A stretch of DNA of 64,000 bases from Winogradskyella helgolandensis (GCF_013404085.1 NZ_JABFHO010000001.1:558001-622000), one strand, 5' to 3'. Shown: positions 37,658 through 46,869, counted from the first letter of the stretch. The notes: generated from the letters alone by a model not told the origin. Translations and numbers: made by a program.

Positions 37658-37678
37658 ATTAATCATGGATTAGAATAA

Positions 37679-38248
37679 TTAATATTGAATGTCTCTTATT
37701 TCTGTAGATATTTTTGCGTTTAATACCATCATATTATCAGAGGTATTAAAACTTATAGATTCATCAAGGTCTAGATCTATTACTATATCATATAAATGAT
37801 TTGCTTCAAATTCTGAATTTACTATGTTTGAAGGTGTCGAATTACCTTTATCTGCAACATCCAAACTGAATAATGTTTGATTGATATTAATGAAGTTATT
37901 GTCATCTAAGACGATTCTAATTTCATAAATGTATGCTGATTCAATTTCAGAATAATCTACAAGTAATAATTGTGCATCATCATTAAGCGCACTAACATTA
38001 TGAGTACCTGTGTTAATTGCATTTAAGCTAACCCAAGCATCTGTAGTACTTTTTTCTTGCTTTACTCGTACTTGCACATCTGCTATATCTAAGTAAACCT
38101 GATTAAGGTCTTGTGTTGTACTTTTTAAACTAACAGAAACTGCTGCTAATTGTGCATTGCTATCCGTATCATCTTTAGAGCAACTAGTAACGCTTACTAA
38201 AATGATAAATGTAAATACTAAAAATTTGATAGTTTGTAAATGTTTCAT
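37679..38248 (-). CDS. DUF4382-like lipoprotein
   Basis: The ATG at 38248 gives MKHLQTIKFLVFTFIILVSV followed by TSCSKDD, a clear lipoprotein signal, so the protein has 189 residues. A longer frame upstream would add 56 residues before the signal peptide and is rejected. The body (VSVSLKSTTQDLNQVYLDIA, AYIYEIRIVLDDNN, YDIVIDLDLDESI) resembles DUF4382 beta-sandwich lipoproteins of unknown role. It is divergent from the aldo/keto reductase gene. Confidence 0.75.
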   Translation of the reverse strand: MKHLQTIKFLVFTFIILVSVTSCSKDDTDSNAQLAAVSVSLKSTTQDLNQVYLDIADVQVRVKQEKSTTDAWVSLNAINTGTHNVSALNDDAQLLLVDYSEIESAYIYEIRIVLDDNNFININQTLFSLDVADKGNSTPSNIVNSEFEANHLYDIVIDLDLDESISFNTSDNMMVLNAKISTEIRDIQY

Positions 38249-38352
38249 GATTTGGGGTATTGAATAATTACAGAACAATGATACTTCATTCGGTATGTTT
38301 TGAGTATTTTTATGCATGAATTGCACAAAAAACCATATAAACTGAAAAAAAA

Positions 38353-39216
38353 GTGAAATATTCTCGATTAATTGCAGGTACAATGACCTGGGGAAGCTGG
38401 GGTAAACAGCTCTCAAAAAAAGAGATAGAAGCTTTAATGAACTTCTGTATTACCAACCACATTACCACTTTCGATCATGCAGATATTTATGGCGCCTACA
38501 CTACAGAAGCCGATTTTGGCCAAGCATTTAAAGGCTCTAGCATTAAGCGTGAAGACATTCAGTTAATTTCAAAATGTGGTATTCAAGAGCAATGTGGTAA
38601 TCGAAATAACAAGGTTAAACATTATAATTACAGTAAAGATTATATTATTTGGTCTGTTGAAGACTCTCTAAAGCATCTAGAAACCGAATATTTAGATTTA
38701 TTGTTACTACACAGACCAAGTCCATTAATGGTTGCTGAAGACATTGCTGAAGCGATAACCATTTTAAAGAAAGATGGAAAGATTAGAGATTTTGGTGTCT
38801 CTAATTTTACACCATCGCAAATGGACATGATTGGTTTACGCATGGATATTGACGTAAATCAAATAGAATTCTCATTAACTGAACATTCTGCTATGCACAA
38901 TGGCACCTTAGATTACATGATGACTAATGGCATAAAACCAATGGCCTGGTCTCCTCTAGGGTCAGTATTTAAAAACGACAATGAACAAACCAGACGTATC
39001 CATAAGCAACTAGGTGCGTTACTGGATAAATACAATGCAACGGAAGATCAGTTGCTATTGGCTTGGATTATGAAACATCCATCACATATTCATCCTGTAG
39101 TTGGAACGACGACTAAAGAACGCTTGAAACTCGCCGTTGAGGCAGCGGATATTAAATTGGAATTGGAAGATTGGTTTTTAATATTAGAGGCCACACAAGG
39201 GTGTACGGTACCTTAA
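38353..39216 (+). CDS. Aldo/keto reductase
   Basis: NADPH-dependent reductase of aldehydes or ketones, 287 residues starting at GTG (38353; MKYSRLIAGTMTWGSWG). The catalytic tetrad is visible in FDHADIYGAY (Asp, Tyr), LISKCGI (Lys) and LLLHRPSP (His). The cofactor end is VVGTTTKERL. It is closest to YdhF-type aldo/keto reductases; the substrate is unknown. It is followed after 89 bases by an SDR gene with a palindromic repeat between them. Confidence 0.92.
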   Translation: MKYSRLIAGTMTWGSWGKQLSKKEIEALMNFCITNHITTFDHADIYGAYTTEADFGQAFKGSSIKREDIQLISKCGIQEQCGNRNNKVKHYNYSKDYIIWSVEDSLKHLETEYLDLLLLHRPSPLMVAEDIAEAITILKKDGKIRDFGVSNFTPSQMDMIGLRMDIDVNQIEFSLTEHSAMHNGTLDYMMTNGIKPMAWSPLGSVFKNDNEQTRRIHKQLGALLDKYNATEDQLLLAWIMKHPSHIHPVVGTTTKERLKLAVEAADIKLELEDWFLILEATQGCTVP

Positions 39217-39275
39217 CAATTTTACTATCTAAGACGCAGTTTTCAGTGACTTACTCGACACGATAATATTGTAAA

Positions 39276-39299
39276 GATTCTTGCCTTCGCAGGAATGAC
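39276..39299. repeat. Short palindromic repeat (same family as at 59.6-59.9 kb)
   Basis: GATTCTTGCCTTCGCAGGAATG (as GATTCTTGCC + TTCGCAGGAATGAC) is an imperfect palindrome, the same word as the two copies that flank the GIY-YIG remnant at 59631-59657 and 59860-59887. It stands alone here, six bases before the SDR ATG. Confidence 0.75.
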
Positions 39300-39305
39300 A
39301 GAACT

Positions 39306-40058
39306 ATGAAAAAAATAGCATTAATCACAGGAGCAACAAGCGGTATTGGTAGAGCAACGGCTCACGAATTTGCAAAACATGGTATCAATTTAGTTTTATG
39401 TGGTCGCAGACAAGAACGCTTAGATAGTGTGCAAAAAGCCTTATCTAAAGAAGTAGATGTGCACACGTTGAATTTTGACGTTCGTGATAGAACTCAAACT
39501 TTAGAAGCGATTGCATCATTGCCAAAAGAGTTTCAGCAGATTGATATTTTAATCAACAACGCAGGAAATGCACATGGTTTAGATCCCATCCAAGCTGGAA
39601 ATTTAGACGATTGGGATGCTATGATGGACATTAATGTAAAAGGATTGCTCTATGTGAGTAAAGCGATTATTCCTGGTATGACAGAACGCAACTCTGGACA
39701 TATAATTAATATAGGATCTTCGGCCGGAAAAGAAGTGTACCCAAATGGAAATGTATATTGCGGCAGTAAACATGCTGTTTTAGCAATAACGGAAGGCATG
39801 CGAATTGATTTGAATCCTTTCGGAATTAAAGTTGGCGCCATTAATCCTGGTTTGGTAGAAACGGAATTTTCTGAAGTTAGATTTAAAGGCGATGCAGCAG
39901 CCGATAATGTCTATAAAGGCTATAAAGCTTTACAGGCAGAAGATATTGCGGAAGTCATTTATTTTGCGATCTCTAGACCTGCTCATGTGAATATTGCAGA
40001 TGTGTTGATGTTTTGTACAGCTCAGGCCAATTCAACAACAGTAAAGAAATCTTTATAG
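39306..40058 (+). CDS. Short-chain dehydrogenase/reductase
   Basis: The 250-residue protein has the NADP site TGATSGIGRA (residues 8-17), the NNAG motif, and the active site IINIGSSAGKEVYPNGNVYC with YCGSK (YxxxK). It resembles YdfG-type serine/3-hydroxy acid dehydrogenases (NINPGLVETEF-like INPGLVETEFS). The exact substrate is uncertain. The ATG at 39306 is the natural start. Confidence 0.92.
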   Translation: MKKIALITGATSGIGRATAHEFAKHGINLVLCGRRQERLDSVQKALSKEVDVHTLNFDVRDRTQTLEAIASLPKEFQQIDILINNAGNAHGLDPIQAGNLDDWDAMMDINVKGLLYVSKAIIPGMTERNSGHIINIGSSAGKEVYPNGNVYCGSKHAVLAITEGMRIDLNPFGIKVGAINPGLVETEFSEVRFKGDAAADNVYKGYKALQAEDIAEVIYFAISRPAHVNIADVLMFCTAQANSTTVKKSL

Positions 40059-40116
40059 TTTCTTCACTGTTGTTGAATATTATTTATTCTTATTAATTAT
40101 TTTTTATTTCTACATC

Positions 40117-40506
40117 ATGGCACATTATCGTTCATTTGAAGATTTAGAAGTTTACAAAAATGCTACAACATTTTGTGATGCTATTTGGGATATCATTATA
40201 AATACACCTTTACAAAAAGATTATAAATTGAGAGAACAAATAAATGGTTCTTCTGGTTCAATTATGGATAATATCGCTGAAGGATTCGGCAGAGGCGGAA
40301 ATAAAGAATTTATTATGTTTTTGAGTTTTTCACGCGGCTCTTGTGCAGAAACCAAATCACAATTATTGCGTGTAAAAAACAGAAATCATATTACTGTCGA
40401 ATTATATACTGAGCTTAATTCGAAAGCCGAAAACCTTATTGAGCAACTTTCAAAATTTATAAATTATTTAAAAAAATCTAATCGAAAAGGGCCAAAGTTC
40501 GATTAA
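40117..40506 (+). CDS. Four-helix bundle protein (S23/23S rRNA-intervening-sequence family)
   Basis: A 129-residue helical protein: MAHYRSFEDLEVYKNATTFC at the start and LREQINGSSGSIMDNIAEGF followed by GRGGNKEFIMFLSFSRGSCAE mark the family first seen in rRNA intervening sequences. Stand-alone copies are common in Bacteroidota and have no established function. It follows the SDR gene by 58 bases. No rRNA lies nearby. Confidence 0.9.
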   Translation: MAHYRSFEDLEVYKNATTFCDAIWDIIINTPLQKDYKLREQINGSSGSIMDNIAEGFGRGGNKEFIMFLSFSRGSCAETKSQLLRVKNRNHITVELYTELNSKAENLIEQLSKFINYLKKSNRKGPKFD

Positions 40507-40546
40507 GTCCTAATAAATAATAACAATAATTAATAGACAATAGTCC

Positions 40547-41680
40547 TTGATTAACAAAAGACTACTCATAAAGCACCTACTTGCTCACAACGATGAGAAC
40601 AGTTTTTATGACAAAAAGCGAAAAATCAATATTAGTCAGAAAGAAGGAAAAGCTAAGTTCCTAAAGCATGTGTGTGCGCTTTCTAACAGCAACCCTAAAA
40701 ACAACTCATTTATTGTTATTGGTGTAGAGGATGAAGATAATACGATAATTGGTGTCGATTTTTTTGATGACAGCAAAATTCAGAATCTTATTAATGCTTA
40801 TCTCAACAATCCACCAATTGTACAATACGAAAATATTCCGTTTCCGCATTTATCAGATGATAAAGTAGTTGGCTTAGTCACCATTAGACCCATTGACGAC
40901 ATTACATCACTTAAAAAAAATATTTGGAAATATTATGGTGGCTCCGTCTTTTTTAGAGATGGTAGCATAAGCATGCCCAAGGTTTTTGATATTGAAATTA
41001 AAGATGTGAATTCTAAAATTGTGGCAGCCATAGAAAACCACGCACAAAATAGCATTGAATTAACGCTCGATGGTGTTTTCGATTTTATGAATAAGCGTCA
41101 GGATTTTAGCCCACAGTATAAAGTCTTTAAGGAATACTTTGTACTCTGTTGGTCTGGTGCCAAAAAACATGTAAAAAATGAGCTCTTCTTTTCTAGGGTA
41201 GATATCGAATTAATTAATGAACAAGTTCGTTTGTTTTATTCGGCCTTAGATGAAGTTTCCATTTCTTATACTGAAGATACTTTTAAAATAATCGAATATG
41301 TTAGGCTTGGTTTGCATCAATCTTATAAATATTACCAACTTGAAGAAACCATTATTCACTTTGAAAATAATGGGAACTACTCTATTGAAGTCAACCTTAT
41401 TTTTGAACCACCACAGTTTGATAAAAAAGTGTTGCATCATATTTATAATGCTAATAATGCAGTTTTAGAAAAACTCGAAAAAAAGCGAGGCTTATCAAAA
41501 AATGAAATTGATGATTTAAAAAATTTAGCAGCTAGTTATTTAATATGTTATCTCAACGGATTTGAAGATGCCTTAATAAAATTAGACATCATTAAACCAT
41601 ATATAAAGGACTACAATTTAGAGCTCTACTATTCTTACAAAGAAACCATGCGTATTTTAAGAAAAGTAAGATATAGTTAG
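40547..41680 (+). CDS. AlbA_2-domain (Schlafen-like AAA_4) protein
   Basis: The 377-residue protein starts at TTG (40547; MINKRLLIKHLLAHNDENSF); no nearby ATG is in frame. Residues 25-150 fit the AlbA_2 domain (KFLKHVCALSNSN, NNSFIVIGVEDEDNTIIGVD, SVFFRDGSISMPK). The C-terminal 220 residues are helical and unassigned. AlbA_2 proteins include putative regulators and Schlafen-type nucleases. It starts 40 bases after the four-helix protein gene and may be co-transcribed. Role unknown. Confidence 0.75.
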   Translation: MINKRLLIKHLLAHNDENSFYDKKRKINISQKEGKAKFLKHVCALSNSNPKNNSFIVIGVEDEDNTIIGVDFFDDSKIQNLINAYLNNPPIVQYENIPFPHLSDDKVVGLVTIRPIDDITSLKKNIWKYYGGSVFFRDGSISMPKVFDIEIKDVNSKIVAAIENHAQNSIELTLDGVFDFMNKRQDFSPQYKVFKEYFVLCWSGAKKHVKNELFFSRVDIELINEQVRLFYSALDEVSISYTEDTFKIIEYVRLGLHQSYKYYQLEETIIHFENNGNYSIEVNLIFEPPQFDKKVLHHIYNANNAVLEKLEKKRGLSKNEIDDLKNLAASYLICYLNGFEDALIKLDIIKPYIKDYNLELYYSYKETMRILRKVRYS

Positions 41681-41839
41681 TTAGTCGGAAATAATAGATT
41701 TTTCATCCCGTTTTTTGGTATTTTATCGGAAGATACACCAAAACAATACTGATTATACATTTTTTTCGACCATTCATCATAAATTTTGCTAGCCATAGAA
41801 AATATTATCCATATTTGTAGTGCTATTAATCAATTACCA

Positions 41840-41889
41840 AACCTTGTTTCTCTAAAGCCAAAAGCTCTAAATTGAAACAAGGTTTTTTT
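41840..41889 (+). terminator. Strong hairpin terminator, possibly of a short RNA
   Basis: AACCTTGTTTC (41840-41850) pairs perfectly with GAAACAAGGTT (41874-41884), followed by seven T. It is 159 bases past the AlbA_2 gene. A CATATTTG box at 41810-41817 (one mismatch to TAnnTTTG) could start a ~65-base RNA ending here. Confidence 0.7.
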
Positions 41890-41895
41890 ATGCTT

Positions 41896-43083
41896 TTAAA
41901 TGAAATCCAGTAATTTTTGCTCACTAGGAATAATCCCTTCGGCAGAAACATCCATCCAGCGTGAGAGAATTGTAGAATAAACTGATCTAAAATCTATATT
42001 AAATTTTAAATCACCATTGGCATCCAAATCGCTTAAACTCGCTAAGTCATTATAAAACCCTGCTTTCTTTAGGTCTTTACCAATGACAAACACATTATTA
42101 GCCGAACCATGATCCGTTCCATTAGCGGCATTTTGTTTAACGCGTCTTCCAAATTCGGAAAAGGTTAAGATTAACGTATTTTCAAAAGTGTTGTTTCGTT
42201 TCAAATCCTTAACAAAGGCCGAAATACTTTCTGCATACTGTGATAACAAACGCGTTTGTTTATTATTTTGATTGGCATGTGTATCAAATCCACTTAAAGA
42301 GGTATAAAATACTTTTGTGTCTAATCCAGAATTAATAAATTGAGATACATTTTTAAGTTGCTTAGCAAACCCATTTTGAGGATAGGTTTCCTGTGACGAA
42401 TTTATATTCGTATTTTCAAAAATATACTGGGCAGAAGACTTTGCTTCAATCATCGTTTGGTACAAATACCCTAAATTATGTTCACTTAAATGCGCATCGT
42501 TATAATGGTTGATTACACTCTTAAAATAAGGGTCTTTGGCTGAATTGTAAAGCACTTTATAATCGTTAGTTGCAATCCCATTAAAGTGCTCTCCTTTCAT
42601 AGCTAAACTGAGTTGTTCATCCATTTCCATGGCATTGTATGGCTTTTTTCCATGCAGATCTAAATAGCGTCCTAACCAACCACTTTGTAAATATTCTTCT
42701 GAGCCACTTGCGGTTTGCCAAATATCCATAGATCTGAAGTGTGATCGCACAGGGTTTGGATAACCAACATTATTGATAATAGATAGTTCACCATTATCAT
42801 ACAAAGAGCGCAATGGACCCAAGCTAGGATGAAATCCTAAATCGTCAGTTAATTTTAGAATACCTTTAGTGATTGCTAATTTTGGCCTTGCTTTGTAATA
42901 CAAATCATTGTTATGTGGAATTATGGTATTTAACCCATCATTTCCACCAGCCAATTGCACAATTACCAAACGTTTATAACCTAATTGTTCTTTGGCTACA
43001 GACTCAAATGCTTTTACAAAATTAGGCACAAAAAACAAGCTGCTTGCTAAGGCTGAATTCTTAAGAAATTTTCGTCTATCCAT
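41896..43083 (-). CDS. DUF1501 protein with Tat-type signal
   Basis: The ATG at 43083 gives 395 residues beginning MDRRKFLKNSALASSLFFVP, a twin-arginine-type signal; it lies two bases after the stop of the DUF1800 gene, so the longer frame (15 further residues) is unlikely. The body has sulfatase-like blocks: LVIVQLAGGNDGLNTIIPHN, DTHANQNNKQTRLL, TFSEFGRRVKQNAANGTDHG and NNVFVIG. Exported and possibly metal-dependent. DUF1501 and DUF1800 are normally paired as here; the activity is unknown. Confidence 0.9.
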   Translation of the reverse strand: MDRRKFLKNSALASSLFFVPNFVKAFESVAKEQLGYKRLVIVQLAGGNDGLNTIIPHNNDLYYKARPKLAITKGILKLTDDLGFHPSLGPLRSLYDNGELSIINNVGYPNPVRSHFRSMDIWQTASGSEEYLQSGWLGRYLDLHGKKPYNAMEMDEQLSLAMKGEHFNGIATNDYKVLYNSAKDPYFKSVINHYNDAHLSEHNLGYLYQTMIEAKSSAQYIFENTNINSSQETYPQNGFAKQLKNVSQFINSGLDTKVFYTSLSGFDTHANQNNKQTRLLSQYAESISAFVKDLKRNNTFENTLILTFSEFGRRVKQNAANGTDHGSANNVFVIGKDLKKAGFYNDLASLSDLDANGDLKFNIDFRSVYSTILSRWMDVSAEGIIPSEQKLLDFI

Positions 43084-43085
43084 AA

Positions 43086-44447
43086 CTAACACATTTGATA
43101 TTCTGGTAAGGACATTAACTGAACGCAATACTCTCGTTTAGACACTTTACTCAGCGTTTGCAAATAATCTGCCGTTCCTTTATTAATTGCTCCTTGAATG
43201 ATATAATCTTGAAGCTCTTCAGTAGGAACCGCTTCAAAATTCTCTAAAAAAGTAGTCCAATCTGGTGTGGTTTTAAAAGGTAATCTACCCTTGTGCTTTG
43301 TCATGAATTTCTTTTTAAATTCATCATACTTACCTGAAGCAATTACAGCGTTATTCAAAATTACGGAAGGCAATTTTAAACGTATCATAATAGTATTGGC
43401 ATCAATCCAAGCTTTATCACCTTTCCAACCAGCGACATTTGGAGGATCTAATAAGGTTTGACCGAGGATTTTTTGAATTTTAAAAAGATCTTTTTCTTTT
43501 TCAAATGTAACAGGAACTGTATTAGTAAGGCCTACTAAATATTCTATTGGCGATTTTATTTTTGAACCCATATTTACCTCATCATAAAACCAATCTGACA
43601 GAAACACAAAACGCATTAAGTTTTCGATATTATAATCTTTAAAAAACACCTCAGTCATCGCGTTGATATGTTTTTTATTCGGTTTTGGATTTACAAAATA
43701 ACGGTAGATTTTATCTGAAATATAGGCGGCACATTGTTTGTTTTCGAGAATAATATCGATAATATCATCTCCATCATAATTTCCTATATGATTAAAAAAT
43801 AGCTTAGAGTTATTATCATGATGATTTTCTTTATGTACAAAATTCCCTCCAAAATCATGATTATAGCCTGTAAAGGCCCTCGCACATTCTTTTATGTCTT
43901 TTTCAGAATACTGTCCTTCTCCTAATGTAAACAACTCCATTAATTCCCGTGCAAAATTCTCATTAGGTCTAGCTTTTTTATTTTGCTTTCCATTGAGATA
44001 TCTAAGCATTGCGGCTTCTTTAGAAATAGCTTTTACAAAATCTCTAAAATCACCTAGCGCAAAGTACCTAAGCGTATTATTGTATTGCTCAGCATATAAT
44101 GGATTTCTCTCTCTGCATACAAAATGATTCGCCCAAAACAACGTCATGCGTTCTCTAAGTAACTCACTAGGATTAACTAATCGTTTCACCCAAGCGACAT
44201 TGAACTCCAAAATTTTCTTTACTCCTTTTTGATTAATTTCTCTCGCTAATTCCGGGAAGTTTTTAAGATCAATTGGTTTAATACCATCTAAATATGACAG
44301 ATCCATATTTAGTGGAGTAAAAGCCTTCGAAGACTCAAAAAGTGCTTCAACTACCGATGCCCTATGTTTAGATAGGGTCACATTAGACTTTGGGTGTATT
44401 CCAAAGCCTGCGCGCCAATACAAATGCTGAAGTTGTTGCTGTGTCAT
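43086..44447 (-). CDS. DUF1800 protein, partner of DUF1501
   Basis: The 453-residue protein opens with the family signature HLYWRAGFGIHPKS and contains LRERMTLFWANHFVCRE, PNENFARELMELFTLGEGQY and ARAFTGYNHDFGGNFVHKEN, as well as LLDPPNVAGWKGDKAWIDAN. It has no obvious signal peptide, as is usual for some flavobacterial members. Function unknown; genetic pairing with DUF1501 suggests a common exported complex. Confidence 0.9.
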   Translation of the reverse strand: MTQQQLQHLYWRAGFGIHPKSNVTLSKHRASVVEALFESSKAFTPLNMDLSYLDGIKPIDLKNFPELAREINQKGVKKILEFNVAWVKRLVNPSELLRERMTLFWANHFVCRERNPLYAEQYNNTLRYFALGDFRDFVKAISKEAAMLRYLNGKQNKKARPNENFARELMELFTLGEGQYSEKDIKECARAFTGYNHDFGGNFVHKENHHDNNSKLFFNHIGNYDGDDIIDIILENKQCAAYISDKIYRYFVNPKPNKKHINAMTEVFFKDYNIENLMRFVFLSDWFYDEVNMGSKIKSPIEYLVGLTNTVPVTFEKEKDLFKIQKILGQTLLDPPNVAGWKGDKAWIDANTIMIRLKLPSVILNNAVIASGKYDEFKKKFMTKHKGRLPFKTTPDWTTFLENFEAVPTEELQDYIIQGAINKGTADYLQTLSKVSKREYCVQLMSLPEYQMC

Positions 44448-44503
44448 ATATAATAAGACTTCATATGTCCCTAATGGTTTAACCCACAGTTCTTAAAATA
44501 AGA

Positions 44504-44530
44504 AAAACCGTCTATATTATAAACGGTTTT
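44504..44530 (-). terminator. Terminator after the outer-membrane barrel gene
   Basis: AAAACCGT (44504-44511) and ACGGTTTT (44523-44530) pair around an AT-rich loop that can pair internally (TATATTATA). It lies 40 bases past the barrel gene on the minus strand. Confidence 0.7.
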
Positions 44531-44570
44531 AAAAATTAAATATTTTTGAATCAGCAATAAATCTAAAAAA

Positions 44571-45275
44571 TCAATTTATAAATCTTGATATTAAATCGCG
44601 ATTTCCGATTGTAAAAACGAGACCAAATCCTATGGAATGATACTTTCCTTTACCAAAAAAATCATCTAACTGAGATGGCACGTCAATGTTTGTCTTACTG
44701 ACATTATAAGCATAATCGACATAAATCATAAAATGACTCGCCAACTCATAATGAAGGTATACTCCATAACGATTTAACTTGGCTGAATCATGTTGTTCAG
44801 CAATATCAGCCGTGCTAAACCCTGTGTTTTTATAATCTAAATCCCCATCAATAGACATATTAAGACCTAACCTTAATTTATCAGTCGGTAAAAACTCATA
44901 GCCAAAGTAGGCATAGTTTTCAGCAATTCTCGATTTTCTATAGCTTCCTAAAACGTCTTGATTTTTGACATCAAAATAGCTCGCGCCCGTTGCTAGTCCT
45001 ATAAAAAAATGTTTATACACATACATCTGAAATTTAAAATCGATTCCAGATTTCCCCTCTAGACCTTTACCCATAAAATTATCACCGCTAGTAAAAGGCT
45101 TATGACCTCCTATCGTCATCGCAAAAAATCGTTGACGCTGTTCTGAATCAAAAAAGTCGCTTCCTATAGTCGTTTCAAACTCATTTTCAATAGCCAACTC
45201 TTGAGTAAAACCAATAGAACTATATAAGCAGATGCAGGTAAAACAAATAGCGTTAGTAATTGAACGTAAAGTCAT
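44571..45275 (-). CDS. Outer-membrane beta-barrel protein
   Basis: The 234-residue protein has a signal peptide (NAICFTCICLYSSIGFTQ) and then amphipathic strands with the pattern of small porin-like barrels (HFFIGLATGASYFDV, AYFGYEFLPTDKLRLGLNMS, YGVYLHYELASHFMIYVDYA), ending HSIGFGLVFTIGNRDLIS. Likely an eight- to ten-strand barrel, function unknown. Its start overlaps the lipoprotein gene upstream by 23 bases, so the two probably act together. Confidence 0.8.
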   Translation of the reverse strand: MTLRSITNAICFTCICLYSSIGFTQELAIENEFETTIGSDFFDSEQRQRFFAMTIGGHKPFTSGDNFMGKGLEGKSGIDFKFQMYVYKHFFIGLATGASYFDVKNQDVLGSYRKSRIAENYAYFGYEFLPTDKLRLGLNMSIDGDLDYKNTGFSTADIAEQHDSAKLNRYGVYLHYELASHFMIYVDYAYNVSKTNIDVPSQLDDFFGKGKYHSIGFGLVFTIGNRDLISRFIN

Positions 45276-45948
45276 AGTGGTCTTGATTAATGGTTATAAA
45301 CTCTGTTTGTTCTGGTTCGTCATTTATAGAATAAGTGAACGTTACAACTTCACCTAATGGAAGACTAAATAACCAGTCAGTATCAGGATTGTTGTCATTG
45401 AGAAATTGGCCTAATACATGCTCTTGATAACACGAGCTTTGATATTCATTGAGTGTTGAACCATCATAATATTCTAAACAAAATCCATCTAAATATTTAA
45501 AACTATAGCTAAGCGTATTAGATGTACCACTTGTTCTAACTATATCGTAGTTAAAGGTTGCTGTTTTTTTTAAGTTTACTGTTTCTAGATTAAACGTTAA
45601 ATCTAAAGGTGTATATTCTAAAGTATTCGTTTTATAGACATAGGTACTATACGTATCACCTCCATCTATTTCAATAGCAAAATCTTCATCCCCATCATAT
45701 AATGAAATAACAGAAAAATGACCATTGGCATTACTATAACCTTCGCCTAAAATATATTGATTTTCACCACTACTATAATTACCGCGTTTGGTAAGCACAC
45801 TAATTTTAGCCTCAGAAATAGGGACATTATCTTGGTCTTTAACAATGCCCTCAACTAAAATCCTGGTATTGTCTTCTAGTTGAACTTCACAACTTAAGAC
45901 CGTCATTAAAAAACACGGTATTAAGAAGAATTTAAATAATAGTTTCAT
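45253..45948 (-). CDS. Carboxypeptidase-regulatory-like lipoprotein
   Basis: The 231-residue protein has a lipoprotein signal (FLMTVLSCEVQ), then a beta-sandwich domain of CarboxypepD_reg type (ILVEGIVKDQDNVPISEAKI, GYSNANGHFSV). The remaining ~120 residues are unassigned beta-rich sequence. It overlaps the beta-barrel gene (45253-45275) so the two form a unit: a surface or periplasmic lipoprotein with a barrel. Confidence 0.8.
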   Translation of the reverse strand: MKLLFKFFLIPCFLMTVLSCEVQLEDNTRILVEGIVKDQDNVPISEAKISVLTKRGNYSSGENQYILGEGYSNANGHFSVISLYDGDEDFAIEIDGGDTYSTYVYKTNTLEYTPLDLTFNLETVNLKKTATFNYDIVRTSGTSNTLSYSFKYLDGFCLEYYDGSTLNEYQSSCYQEHVLGQFLNDNNPDTDWLFSLPLGEVVTFTYSINDEPEQTEFITINQDHYDFTFNY

Positions 45949-46022
45949 ATGTTGAAATAGATCGGTTTTATAATAGATGCTATTTGTAAGAAAAGGTTGC
46001 GTACTACAATGTTAAAAAATAC

Positions 46023-46048
46023 AAAGCCATATCTTTCGATATGGCTTT
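46023..46048 (-). terminator. Terminator copy 1
   Basis: AAAGCCATATC-TTTC-GATATGGCTTT is a perfect 11-base-pair stem. A slightly diverged copy lies at 46839-46864. Both sit downstream of genes read on the minus strand. Confidence 0.85.
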
Positions 46049-46074
46049 AAAATATTTAAAAATTTAACCTTAGC

Positions 46075-46104
46075 TTAAAGATCAAACTTAATCCCTTGTA
46101 TTAA
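46075..46104 (-). pseudogene. Remnant of the 3' end of the aldehyde dehydrogenase gene
   Basis: Read on the minus strand this 30-base stretch encodes LIQGIKFDL and a stop; the intact gene at 47405-47434 ends LAQGIKFDL and stop, with 25 of 30 bases identical. The rest of the gene is absent. It sits between a lipoprotein gene and terminator copy 1, so the tail was probably duplicated when the two intervening genes arrived. Confidence 0.6.
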
Positions 46105-46143
46105 TAATAATACCATTATTAAAAACAAACTTGAAATTTGTTT

Positions 46144-46707
46144 TTATGTTGCGCTACTAACCCATTCATATTCCATGTGTAAAATAACAGTTGCCCATTC
46201 TCCATTTGGCGTATAAAACTCTTTTTCTAAAGTTAAATAAACCACTCTATCCGCCCATGTAAAATCTATGAGTGTGGCTTGGTACGTTAACATAAAGTCT
46301 TCTTCATATTCATTTGGCGCTAGTAGAACACTTTCATTGTGTGAGTCAATACTCAATTCTCTAAAAACACCTTTATCCCTTAAGCAATTAGAATATTCTT
46401 GATAATTATTAAAATTATTGGAATAAGGAATATCAAAAGCTATTTCCTGAATGTTTCTTTTAATTATAGTGCAATCATAAGACTCCAAATGTTTGGACAT
46501 ATTGCAATATTCAATTTCTTGAAAAAGATCAGTACCTGCTACACCATCACCATTTAAATCAATAGGGTTTTCAAGATAGGCTGCTCTAAGCTCATATCGC
46601 CCCAACAATTGATCTAAATAGGCTTGATTTTCAAGTTTGCCCTCATCATCCTGAGCGCATGACATGGATAGACCTAGAAATAATAGTAATGCTATTTTTT
46701 TCGTCAT
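46144..46707 (-). CDS. Lipoprotein of unknown function
   Basis: The 187-residue protein has a lipoprotein signal (LLFLGLSMSCAQDDEG) and a lipocalin-like body (LLGRYELRAAYLENPIDLNG, then DGVAGTDLFQEIEYCN) with an embedded calcium-loop-like DLNGDGVAGTDL motif. No role recognised. It lies between two terminator copies, 94 bases and 137 bases away, so it is a separate unit, probably inserted. Confidence 0.7.
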   Translation of the reverse strand: MTKKIALLLFLGLSMSCAQDDEGKLENQAYLDQLLGRYELRAAYLENPIDLNGDGVAGTDLFQEIEYCNMSKHLESYDCTIIKRNIQEIAFDIPYSNNFNNYQEYSNCLRDKGVFRELSIDSHNESVLLAPNEYEEDFMLTYQATLIDFTWADRVVYLTLEKEFYTPNGEWATVILHMEYEWVSSAT

Positions 46708-46838
46708 AATTAATATTAAACTAAAGTTTAAAATTTATTAAAAAATAATTGAACACCCTTAAAAAGGATGTTAAAATATTAATTTTCAGAAAATAACAAA
46801 ACGCAAAACAAATATTAACGAACTCTTTTGAGACAAAA

Positions 46839-46864
46839 AAAGCCACATCTTTCGATATAGCTTT
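46839..46864 (-). terminator. Terminator copy 2
   Basis: AAAGCCACATC-TTTC-GATATAGCTTT differs from copy 1 at two positions; the minus-strand RNA keeps the stem by two G-U pairs. It begins immediately after the stop of the 174-residue protein gene. Confidence 0.75.
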
Positions 46865-46869
46865 TATTT

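Noticed and set aside
38249..38416. Longer start for the DUF4382-like lipoprotein
   Set aside because: It would put 56 residues before a lipoprotein signal and overlap the divergent reductase gene.
43084..43128. Longer start for the DUF1501 gene
   Set aside because: It would overlap the DUF1800 coding end and puts 15 residues before a clean RR signal.
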